From assembly GCA_013397865.1 (NCBI GenBank), contig VZTI01000930.1:705922-769921 (forward strand): a stretch of DNA of 64,000 bases. Direction: 5' to 3'. The translations under genes were made by a program, and so were the position numbers. The stretch is from Struthidea cinerea (lineage: Eukaryota; Chordata; Aves; Passeriformes; Corcoracidae). The notes under the pieces are model-generated. The model searched no databases, was not told where the DNA came from, and saw nothing but the letters and a program-made list of their open reading frames with translations. Within the stretch, counting starts at the first letter, position 1. Each line of letters starts with the position of its first letter. Shown in pieces: positions 1 through 9,168 of the stretch.

Positions 1-1345
1 CTTAAATTAAGAACCGTCTTGTCAATAACATCTTTATACTGACTGCAAGCCTACAGGTCTTCCCAAAAAATTGACTACTTTTGAATTCCGAGTGTCAAAA
101 AGAGACACAAAATGCTTTTTATTTCAGTATTACTCAAATATGGCTTAGCGGATTTTCTATTAAGTTGATCTGATGCCTTTCCTGAGCATGAGGGAAGGAA
201 GGTTTTCTTAAAGACTTTAAGAATGGAAAAGGTCAGGCTGGCATGAAAGAGTGTTTTTCAGACCACAAAATGAGAAACTGATTGAAAGACTGCAATGTAA
301 AATTACCGACTAACAGAGGTTAAGTTGCATGATTTTTTGACCATTTACCAACACAAAATTTCTGATGAGAATCCTGATTTACGAAAAACCAAACCAAACC
401 AACCACCCCCTCACCCAGATTATATTATGGTTAATATACTTCTCACGATATTAGTAAACTCATTAAATTCATTCCATCAACTCTGTTCTTCCCCAAAATG
501 CTGAACAGGAATGAGGAGTGATAACAAATCAAATAGATATAAGCATCACTAATCCATACAGCTCAGCTCTCCTTGAAATGTAAATTCCAGAAAGGGACTT
601 GCATTTTCAAAGATGCATACAGCTTCTTCTAACTGGTGCTCTTGCATTCAGCTCATTTAAAGATTAGCTGTAAACTTCAGAGAAGAAAGAGAAGAGAAAG
701 ACTTGATGCCTGCAAGCATAAATACAGAAAGACATTAGAATTCTCTCTTCCTTTTTCTTGGAAGGCTATGAAATTTAATGTGGCATATAGACATCTGAAT
801 TCTTCAATTACCAGCATCTACCTGAAACTTTTATTAAAGTATACATTGTTTTCAAATTTGCTTATTTTAAGAAAAAAAATAAGAAAAGATGAAAAAGAAA
901 AAGAGAGTTTTGGAATGTATAAGAAACAGAAAGTTATATATTTCTGTCTGATACAAGCTGCACTTATGTTGCTCCCTTTGATAATGTATTTCTGAAATGA
1001 GTGGACTGGAAGGAATTTTGTTTATCACTGAGATTGGATTGGTCAGAAAGAACCAGCCATGCTAGAAATATTGGGAACCTGGATTTGGGTGTTTTGTTAT
1101 CAGGCAAAAGTGCTGTGCCCACAAAATAGAAAGAGTTATTCTGATATAGAATCACACTGTTAATTCAGAGTTCAGAAATTTTCTGGTTTAGGTTTTTACT
1201 TGACAAAAGACAAAGAAGATACTGTTAGACTGCACAACTATAATTATTACAGTTTGCCTATCCAATGTCCTTGTAGAGATGTCCTTGTAGCATAAACCTC
1301 CTGTTCTTTGACTAATTTGAAACAAATACATTTGTATTTCCACAG
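1..1345. other. Non-coding stretch before the candidate terminal exon
   Basis: AT-rich sequence in which no protein, RNA gene or repeat family is recognised. A 119-codon open frame at 636-995 is lysine-rich, resembles nothing known to me and has the look of chance. If the candidate exon at 1346 is real, this stretch is the end of that gene's last intron, because a pyrimidine-rich acceptor abuts position 1346. Confidence 0.4.
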
Positions 1346-1435
1346 GTTCTTATTGACATTGTACTTCTTAGTGCCTACATTGGATCAGTCTTAATAATTA
1401 AGAAGCCACAATCTCAGAAAAAGTGGCGGAAGTGA
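1346..1435 (+). CDS. Candidate last coding exon of an unidentified membrane protein (partial)
   Basis: A splice-acceptor-like sequence (tttgtatttccacag, ending at 1345) is followed by 29 codons open in phase 0 and a TGA at 1433-1435. The predicted C-terminus starts VLIDIVLLSAYIGSVLIIKK, about 18 hydrophobic residues that could form one transmembrane helix, followed by a short basic tail rich in Lys, Gln and Arg. The other two frames hit stops earlier. An AATAAA lies about 90 bases after the stop. The remaining exons would lie to the left of the window. I do not recognise the protein family. The combination of acceptor, hydrophobic segment, basic tail, stop and poly(A) signal is suggestive, but a 30-codon open frame can arise by chance. 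If real, the gene converges tail-to-tail with the sulfotransferase gene. Confidence 0.35.
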   Translation, partial: VLIDIVLLSAYIGSVLIIKKPQSQKKWRK

Positions 1436-1521
1436 AAGAAAATTTGAGCCATCTATAGCAATCAGAGATGTAGTAAACAAACCTACTTCAGAAAGGTAAT
1501 TTCAGAGATTAATTATATGCT

Positions 1522-1527
1522 AATAAA
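1522..1527 (+). promoter_or_regulatory. Possible poly(A) signal AATAAA for the candidate exon
   Basis: Canonical hexamer on the plus strand, 87 bases after the stop of the candidate terminal exon. It would put the 3' end near 1545. The hexamer is common by chance in AT-rich DNA, so it only supports the exon in combination. Confidence 0.3.
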
Positions 1528-1545
1528 AATAATTTTCTCTCATAT

Positions 1546-2637
1546 ATACAGTATATTTTCTCTCATACATACATATGCAAGTCATGGAACAGATAACAGA
1601 TAAAGATTTATTATATTATTTTTAACATTTTACATTTATTGAGAGACTATTTGATGAAGGCTATTTCCACATAATCTGAGTCTGATTCTATCCAGCTTCA
1701 GAGGAATACTGCTATCTGCCTAAGTAGCCCACTCACAAAGTATTAAAAGCCTAAAAATCAGTCCTGCAATACATACCTTTTAGCCTGGAAGTGGAAGAAT
1801 CCCATGGTAGGAACATAGACTCCTTTAGGTTGAGCAATGACTTAGACTGAAGGACGTAGATGCAGAACCTTTGTCAGGGTTCAGTGGGGTTTGATGCTCA
1901 GATTTTCTTCTTTGGTATTGATATATAATAAAATGTTTACATGAAAAAGCAGAAAAGATCAGCACAACACTGTTAAAAAAAAATTGAAAATAAAATCCTG
2001 ATGCAAGGCTATAAATGGTCGTGGTTCTTACAGATAACCTGAGTATGTCATACTGAGTGTACTGAACATTGTGTCTGAGATATGTAATGAAACAAGAGGT
2101 TATTTTAATGTTGAGACTATCCCATGATCTGCATCAGAAATGGCAAAATAAAACTACATCATGCTTCAGGGGGCAAGCAAATAATAATTTTTTTTTAACA
2201 AGAATCATTGCGCCAATGGAGATATATAAATCAAAGTCAGGAGAACAATAGAATAACTAGTCACAGAGTACGAACGTAATTTATATGGTAGTATTAAGAG
2301 CTTTTCCATTCAAGAGCAAAGTGACATAATTTATATAATCAAATATTTGTACAGTTGCTCATATTAATAATTTTTTGGCATTGATTTTTTTTAGTGTATA
2401 GAGTATCAGTGTTCCTGGGATATTTTAATTTCTTTACATTCAGAACTCTCATTTCAACATTCTTCAAGAAGTTCATATTCTTACTTTGGAGATTTTTTTT
2501 GCAAACCCAAGATAGTAAGTGTGGTTTAATATTAATGTTATACAGACAGGTAACTTCTAGTTCACCTATTCAAAATTACAGGTGAAATAGATTCTTTCTA
2601 TTTTTAATTAAGTACTTCAGCATATTAAAGAGGATAA
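1546..2637. other. Convergent intergenic stretch
   Basis: AT-rich DNA between the candidate plus-strand gene end and the inferred minus-strand sulfotransferase 3' end. Near 1532-1575 a unit resembling attttctctcatatatacag occurs twice in tandem with divergence. Short open frames at 2069-2251 and 2394-2585 have no recognisable features. Confidence 0.35.
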
Positions 2638-2647
2638 TTTATTTATT
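2638..2647 (-). promoter_or_regulatory. Overlapping poly(A) signals of the sulfotransferase gene
   Basis: The plus strand reads tttatttatt, which is two overlapping AATAAA hexamers on the minus strand. They lie about 465 bases beyond the sulfotransferase stop and are the first canonical hexamers I found on that strand, so cleavage is expected near 2620. Placement is inferred. Confidence 0.4.
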
Positions 2648-3110
2648 GGAGCTACTATGTATGCCCCTATTTTAACATAAAATTTAAACTTATTTTATGC
2701 AAAATTCTATAAATCAACACCACTATTGTGGGATATAAAAAATACTAACAACAAAAAATACAGAACAGTTAGAATAATACCATTTCAAATATTTACATTT
2801 TTTACAGTTAAATGCATTTTTCCAAAGCAGCAGGAATCTTGTAGAGATACGTCTTTGCTTAGTCTGCTGAAGTTAATGTACTTGCATGATGAGAGAAAGA
2901 TCAGACTATGACTCCCAGTAATCATACAAATACATAAAACTTATTTTTCCCAACATAGAGAGTACCATTTCAATGAGTCAACAGATGTGCTATTCCAATG
3001 AAGCATATAACCAGTATGTTAATTCTCATAATACGAGTCTTTACAGTTTAGAAAGATGTGTCTGAAAGTTTGTCTCAGGCCCTTTTTAAGAAACATTGAC
3101 TCCAAATGCG
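2648..3110 (-). other. Inferred 3' untranslated region of the sulfotransferase gene
   Basis: Stretch between the TAA stop and the first canonical poly(A) signals on the minus strand. It is AT-rich, with no protein-coding sign on either strand. A 61-codon plus-strand frame (2726-2911) is rejected as chance. Confidence 0.4.
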
Positions 3111-4040
3111 TTAATGCCAGTCAAAGGAATGATTAACCATCCTGTAAAATTTTGCATTGTGCTCTCTGAAGTAAGAATATAGCTGCTCTAAAACAGTGCT
3201 GTTAACAAGAGGATGGGGACGCCCTTTGGATTCATGTAAACATCTCTCCCTCCCATCACTTCTGATGCAGTAGAATCCCTTGGTTTGGTTAAAATAAAAA
3301 TTAGAAGACATAATTCGGGAAGGAAGATTTAGAAATCTTTCAACTTTTTGTAATTCAGGAAGAGGGTCCTTGATTAAAGTATTGCCATCCACTATGTGAA
3401 TCTGATCCAAACTGAAATGCTTAAGCCACTTTTCCATATGAACATCATATAGACTTCTCTGAATAGCTTTGTACTTGGTATTAAGCACTCCATTCTTAAT
3501 AACAATATCTTCAAAGAGCTGAACAGGCTTGTGGCTTTCTACTCTGTTGTAATATACTTGGGTATAGTCAGATATAACTCTCTCAGTGGGATCTCTTAGA
3601 ATGAGCAGCAGTTTAATGGAACTATTCATGTCATGAATTCTTCCTGGAGCCTGTGGTGATGTAAAATAGCCTGGTGTTTTCTCAATTGTAATTTGATTTC
3701 CATAAGAAAATGGCATCAGATTTCTATACCAGTCTATTCCTTTCACGTAATTTTCATCCCAGTCAAAGAAGTGGACTTCTGTAGCTGCTACCACAATATT
3801 AGGATGAATATCCAACATTTCCAGCAAAGCCCTCGTCCCTCCTTTACGAACTCCTATGATGATTGTCTGAGGTATTTGTCGGCTTGTGCCAGGAGGTCTC
3901 ACCTGTGCTGAGTAGTGCTCACTTTTATTGCAGAATAATCCCACTTGTGACTTCAGCGTATCCAACAGTGCCCCATTCTCAGCAGGAGCACCCCTAGCAT
4001 GAGTCAGCAGAAGATAAGCTGACACGAGTAGGAAGGCCAT
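3111..4040 (-). CDS. HS3ST1-like: Heparan sulfate glucosamine 3-O-sulfotransferase 1-like
   Basis: Complete 309-residue enzyme. The family transfers sulfate from PAPS to the 3-OH of glucosamine in heparan sulfate, in the Golgi lumen; 3-OST-1 enzymes make antithrombin-type sites. Start: the ATG at 4040 is the first in-frame ATG after the acceptor and gives a length close to human HS3ST1 (307). Residues 1-13 are hydrophobic (signal or anchor). The PAPS 5'-phosphosulfate loop GVRKGGTR is at 63-70, with lysine 66. The catalytic-base segment TEVHFFD has glutamate 88, histidine 90 and aspartate 93. The 3'-phosphate site LRDPTERVISDY has arginine 149 and serine 157. Cysteines 258 and 267 match the family disulfide, followed by HESKGR near 269-274, and the chain ends FDWH as in HS3ST1. 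N-glycosylation sequons are at 38, 139, 251, 280 and 303. HS3ST5 is a poorer match. Divergence from mammalian HS3ST1, mainly before residue 55, suggests a paralog, but a fast-evolving ortholog is possible. No frameshift is seen. Confidence 0.95.
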   Translation of the reverse strand: MAFLLVSAYLLLTHARGAPAENGALLDTLKSQVGLFCNKSEHYSAQVRPPGTSRQIPQTIIIGVRKGGTRALLEMLDIHPNIVVAATEVHFFDWDENYVKGIDWYRNLMPFSYGNQITIEKTPGYFTSPQAPGRIHDMNSSIKLLLILRDPTERVISDYTQVYYNRVESHKPVQLFEDIVIKNGVLNTKYKAIQRSLYDVHMEKWLKHFSLDQIHIVDGNTLIKDPLPELQKVERFLNLPSRIMSSNFYFNQTKGFYCIRSDGRERCLHESKGRPHPLVNSTVLEQLYSYFREHNAKFYRMVNHSFDWH

Positions 4041-4159
4041 GTGGAGAGGAATAATTATTTCAAGATAATGTTTTTCTCGACTAATGAAACAATAGGTGAG
4101 TCCCCTCTTGAGGTGGTTGGCAGAACCCGTGGTAAGCACACAGCAAGCTTCTGAAGCAT
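4041..4159 (-). other. 5' untranslated part of the coding exon, with splice acceptor
   Basis: On the minus strand a pyrimidine-rich tract followed by TTATTTTATTTTGTAG ends at 4160, a good splice acceptor, so the exon probably begins at 4159. The frame of the main protein has no stop between the acceptor and the ATG at 4040. A 5' exon supplying an in-frame ATG could therefore extend the protein at its N-terminus. HS3ST1 genes are known to have upstream non-coding exon(s) and a single coding exon, which fits. Confidence 0.65.
4055..4159 (-). other. Upstream ORF (34 codons) in the sulfotransferase leader
   Basis: The first three bases of the inferred exon are ATG. This frame runs 34 codons to TAA (4057-4055) and ends 14 bases before the main ATG, in a different frame. 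If the acceptor is used, ribosomes would meet it before the sulfotransferase start, so it could lower translation. The peptide starts MLQKLAVCLPRVLP and is not recognised. Confidence 0.4.
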
Positions 4160-4164
4160 CTACA

Positions 4165-5780
4165 AAATAAAATAAGACAAGTCAGTGTTTCTAAACTCAT
4201 CATCAGTTGAAAATTCAACTCACAATTCAATTTGCATATCTAATTTTTGATCCCAGTAGAAAATTTATAGGGAAGTTACTTGTTTTTCCTGACTTTATTT
4301 CAGACGGACAAAAGAGTCCCATGTGTTGGGGTTTTTTCTCCTTACCATGAGTGACAAATGATGGATACCAACCTTTCAACAGATTTTATTTCCTCTAAGC
4401 AGATTAAAATTTTTTACCTGATTTTAAATTCCTGACCATTTGTTGCTGGCTTTGATTTTCCTAATTATCTTCCACATATACCACATACTTCTCTTGTTAT
4501 AAATGGCATACCCAGTACGATAATGATAACTCCAAAGAATATTTGAATGTCAACACCTTTCCTCAAATTCCCTGCTAGAATAGTATATTCTTATATAAAT
4601 AACAGACCTGGATGATGGTGCCACCATTTGGGTTCTAGTGAGCTATGGATCATACAAAAAAATTCTGTTTGCTTCGACACAGAAAATAAAACACAGATAT
4701 AGGCAAAGATTTGGAATCTGAGCCTTTTGGAGCAGAAAACTAACTGTGTCAAAGCAAGAGTAAAGTGGCTAAGTTGGATAGTGTGGGAAAAAGTAAATGA
4801 TTCAGGGTGGATGGATTCTCTGCAGCTATCCAAGTGTTGTGAGGCATAGTCATAGAAGTGTTGGAAAACTCTTGGCAAAATCAGATCTTCAAATAGGATT
4901 CTGCAGTTCCTCCAAAGCTCTGTATATGAGATACCCAGATGCTTTCTGGTCACTCAGAGATTTCTCCGGGAAAGCAAGTCTGCTTGAAGCCAAATAGGTT
5001 CTTTTACTTAATCCACATTGTATATGGTTATTTTAAGAAGTGGCAAATGTTAAATATCTTCAAAATTTGCAAAAACTTTAGGCTCGCAGGTATGTGCATG
5101 TGCACATGTAAGTGAAAGAAAACATCTCTGTAAGTGTAATTGTGTTACTAACATTTGAAATCTCTTGGGTAACTCTTGTATACAATATTTGAAAGAGATT
5201 GCTTACAGATCTGCCATCACGACAGCAGTGATAAAAAATTCAGATCAATGCTACATCTGCTCTAGAACCACTGTGCTTGGGGTGCCTATTGCTAAGTCTG
5301 AAAATCCTATAGGACAAATTCCTATTGAGAGGATTCTTGAGTTTCACTCAATTTCTCAGCAATTATAGGATTTTAAGATTTGTGGGACAGATCTACATTC
5401 TTAACTTATTTTGTTTTCAATGTAGCATGCAGAAACAAGTTATTTTGTACAGTGAAGCAGCAGTCATTTAAGAAACAATTACCATTTTTGGAACAGTTTT
5501 GAATTATGGCTAATATTTTAAAGCAGTCTCAGAAATGTTACTTAGCTCTTTCTTCAGTGTTTACTGTCTCTTTCTTTTTCTGAATATATTGGTCACAGTA
5601 ATTAACCTCTTAGGAAACACAGCCAATTCCCATTTGTCATGGCCCTGAGGAGCATTCAATATTTCTGTTTTAAAATTGTTTACTTTGAGTCTTACTTTAC
5701 AGGCTTAAAGATTTTAAATTTTTGATAACAATCTAGGCAATGCCACAGATTCATTAGATCTGTTTTCTAAATCTTATTGA
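4165..5780. other. Intronic or intergenic AT-rich stretch
   Basis: No repeat family or coding exon is recognised. A 120-codon frame on the minus strand (4591-4953) and shorter frames at 4797-4997 and 5165-5368 show no family features and overlap each other on opposite strands. Confidence 0.35.
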
Positions 5781-5789
5781 AACCTTCTC

Positions 5790-6161
5790 TGTGATACATG
5801 AAGGAACGAGACCCACCAACAGCAGAGGTGCAGATGAATCTAAGGTTTATTCAGAAGCATCAGTATATATATATCCTTACTTCTAGGAGCTTTTTTTGTT
5901 ACAGTTTACAGATGTGGTCCCAGTCCTACAAGAAGTCTGTCTTCCAGACATTTTCCTTTGCTCTCTCCAAGGCCGTGGGAAAGGAGCGTGAAGAGTGTGA
6001 GTAGAGCGTGTGCGCCTTATGTTGACGTAGGAGTAGGAACTCGTTCGTTCCGTTCTGTCTCGGGTGCAGGCTGTGTCAGAGAGACCTTCCGCTGGTACTG
6101 CCGGCGCCGCTGCTGTCGTTCTCTGTTTAACTCTTTCCTTATACCAACAGCTGTGAACCCA
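5790..6161 (-). mobile_element. Candidate solo LTR of an endogenous retrovirus (372 bp)
   Basis: The block begins TG and ends CA. It is flanked by aaccttctc (5781-5789) and acccttctc (6162-6170), a 9-base repeat with one mismatch, longer than the usual 4-6 base target duplication. Read on the minus strand it runs from a GC- and CpG-rich part (about 6000-6125, promoter-like, with a CRE-like TGACGT on the plus strand near 6024) to an AATAAA (5851-5846) and then a short terminal segment, the order expected of U3, R and U5. Its composition contrasts with the AT-rich flanks. No internal retroviral genes are seen next to it, so a solo LTR made by recombination is likely. The ERV family is not identified; the small ORFs inside are by-products. 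Confidence 0.5.
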
Positions 6162-6170
6162 ACCCTTCTC

Positions 6171-8799
6171 CAACTTCTTGGATATCTGGGGAATGACTCT
6201 TGTCTAAAATTATCATTTATAAAATAAAATACGACCTTTAGTGAGGAAATCTACGGAGAACATTCCCTGTTATGTCCAAGCAAGACTTAAAGGGTAACTG
6301 CTTCTTCAAAAAGAGAACAGTTTCAACTAGCAAAAGTGAGTATACAATTACTTAATATTGGAAACATCAAAGTACAAATTGGCTTTGTAATGACAGACTG
6401 GAATACTGTTCTCCTTTAAAAACTTGAAAGAAGGTTTCGTTTTAAAGATCACAATTTTTTTTACTAAAAACTTCACATGGAAGTTCTATTTGAAGTTCCC
6501 AAGAGCAAGGAATGCAAGAATTTCTGCAGCAATTACAGGAGGACAGCACAGGTATGCTTACACCAAAACCATTTATGGTTACTATTCCTTTGGATGGCAA
6601 GTTTGGTGCTGCTGGGGAATTAAAATGCATTCTGCTATAAAGGCAGCTAATGTTGGTTTTGGAAAGCTCTGTAGGACACACAGCATGAAATTTGAAGTGT
6701 CACAGCCGAGATGATTCCTGGAATGCCAGCTTTCAAAGAAGGGACTCTGCTTTAATAACTTCAAGCCAATTTTTTCATGATTCACAAGATTCCTGAACAG
6801 TTCAGTCTGAGGAAAGGCACAGCTATGCATGAGATGGTTTTGGAAGTAGCAACATATGACAGTATGGCAGCTTTCCAGACCTGTGATGCCAGCAGGCTGG
6901 GATTTGGGAGAGGGGGCCAAGGGAGCAGTTAATCTTTCCTTTAACCTGTTCTGAATTCCCAATGTTAGTTTACATTCTATTCCCCTTCATTGTTAAATTA
7001 AAATTCTTTCAGGAAGACTGAGGAATTGTTTTTGTAAAAATGTTACTATTTTTCTCAACTTACCTCTTTTGTGCTAATACAGCACGTTATACATTATAAA
7101 TGCACTTACACATCTATGCATTAGATTACAAGTACTTTGAACTGAGGCAAGACCAGCCTGAATGTCTGCCAAGCAAGGGATTACTTATAAATACCAAGGT
7201 GAAGACATACAGTTCATGATCTGATTTAAGTTCTGGAACTATCCTATTTTGAAACAGTTTCATGAAATTATTCTTGACAGGCATTTTAGGCGACTTTATT
7301 TAACCAGAAAGACAACTACTTTTAGATTTTTTGAGAATAAGTGTTCTTGAGACTAACTAGGTTAATAGCTTAAACTGAAAAAATAGAAAGGAAGAGGGAA
7401 AAAGCAGGAATGTCTCTGAAATAAACTAAAACCAGAGTAAAAAAGAAACAGAAGTATTTGATACTGGGACTCTGCAGTAGTATAGACAGAGATGTGCTCT
7501 TCCTAGATCTGGTGAGAGGTGAAAAAATTCTCAAATTCACTTTTTAATTTTGTTTAAGAAATTCAAACACACTAACATTATTCCATCCCTAACTAACTGA
7601 GTTTTCTAGTTTCATGCACCTAAGAATCAGGTGCAAATACTGGAACCCAAAGAAGACTGTAAGCTGAATGAGAAAGTCATACTTATCACTGAGGAAAGAT
7701 TGGTCTTGTAAAATATTCTCAGGTTCACTTCTGATGTGAGTGAGAGTCTGCTTAATTTTACCATCTCAGACACACTCAGACACCAAGTAGCAGAAGGGAT
7801 TCTACATTTTCTATGGACTGAAGTATTGTTTGAAAAAGAATTAAACATAGTTATTAACTAGTTTAACAAGCTTTCAAATTAATTAGTTGTTTTACAAATT
7901 TCTTAGAAACATTTCTAGAAAAACACCTTACCCAGGAAAAACTACAGAAAAAATCAAATTCAGAATGTGCTGTAAAACTGGAGCCTAAATAGATCAAAAT
8001 TGCCTTTGGGAGCAGCTCTATCAGAACAACATCCCAGCTTTGGCCTAAGATACTTGATTGATTTCAGTGAAGCTCTAAGATGTTAGATCCTGTGGTTAGG
8101 TTATAATTGCTAGATAAACGTAAAGGTTCTAAAGAAGATTTATCATATATAATTGGAATGTTATTTGAATAATTTTTGTGTTGTTGCTTTTATGCCTTTA
8201 CGCAATTAAATGTACATTTTTAGAAGATATTAACTGCTTTTTATAATGAGAACAATATATTTTACATTGGTGCACTGCACCAATGAAGAATCTGAAAGTA
8301 TTCTTATGAAATTAACCCCATGACACATGATCAGAATTACAGTGCCTTATTACTGTTTTTCCCTATTATTTGGTAGTGTTGGTGCTGTTCAGTAACACAA
8401 GGAACATCAACAAATATGATACTTATTAAGCAGAAATGAACTTCAGAAATAAATTCATGCTGCAGAAAGGACTAATTAGGTAAATAATACCTTGGGCTGC
8501 TGTTTGTTTTACTTTTTTAAAACCTTAGACTAGACTGGAGAAGCTGCTATGCTGGCTGAAAAATCATTTTAATATTACAGAAATGTACTGAAGACCCTTA
8601 ACTGCTGCACTCTACTCTGAAAATCTTCTAAGCGGCTTATGATTTATCTTGCTTTGGGGTAAAGTACAAAATCATAGCGTAAACCTAAATATATTATTAT
8701 TAATAATTTATAACATTATTAGTTCCTAATAATACTTCCCACTGCCTGTGATGCTTTTCACTGGAGAATTCTGCAGCACTCTGTGTTAATGAATTGCCT
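6171..8799. other. AT-rich stretch without recognised features
   Basis: No gene, RNA or repeat family recognised. Opposing frames of 79-126 codons overlap one another between 6424 and 6962 and show no domain. One short frame at 7627-7848 is likewise unremarkable. Confidence 0.35.
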
Positions 8800-9030
8800 C
8801 CACCTTATTAAGGCACCATTCTCACCTTACAGGAAATTGCAACCGATCGATGTATAGACCCAGTTCAGGAGTGCAAATGCTTTGGAAAGCCAGGTTAATC
8901 TGATCTGCTCAAGGTCATATAGCAGGTTTATAGTCCAACCAAGCATAAAAACCCCAGGGCTGCTAATTCTCCATCCAATTCCCCTTCCAATTCCAACTTC
9001 ATGCCATTCCACAGCAGCTTCTAACAACCC
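8800..9030 (+). mobile_element. Ancient MIR-like SINE fragment
   Basis: The segment gatctgctcaaggtcatata (about 8898-8921) followed by a GC-richer part (ccagggctgctaattctcc) resembles the conserved core of MIR SINEs, in which a 'cccaaggtcacacagc' motif precedes 'ggatttgaacccagg'. The part near 8815-8840 resembles the 'cattttacag' piece before the core. Divergence is high, as expected for a family that predates birds. Recognition is by eye only. Confidence 0.4.
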
Positions 9031-9118
9031 TTATGATAATTTATGGCTGGATTACACACTGAACTGAAAAGCAAAGAGGTTCCTTGATGTTTCAGCATAA
9101 CATGCAAGTGTTTTTTGG

Positions 9119-9168
9119 AATAAAGCTATTTCTTCCCACTTGCTCCTCACAAAAAAAAAAAAAAAAAG
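9119..9168 (+). mobile_element. Poly(A) signal plus 18-A tail: possible 3' end of a retrocopy
   Basis: AATAAA at 9119-9124 is followed 26 bases later by 18 uninterrupted A (9151-9168). This is the spacing of a cleaved and polyadenylated mRNA end, so this may be the end of a reverse-transcribed RNA inserted in the plus orientation. The upstream source sequence is not recognised and no target-site duplication was found. A chance A-run is the alternative. Confidence 0.3.

Noticed and set aside
636..995. 119-codon plus-strand frame
   Set aside because: Lysine-rich and low complexity toward its end, no recognised domain, no splice or promoter support.
5883..6227. Arg/Cys-rich frames on both strands
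   Set aside because: They lie in the CpG-rich part of the candidate LTR; a short non-coding regulatory region explains them better.
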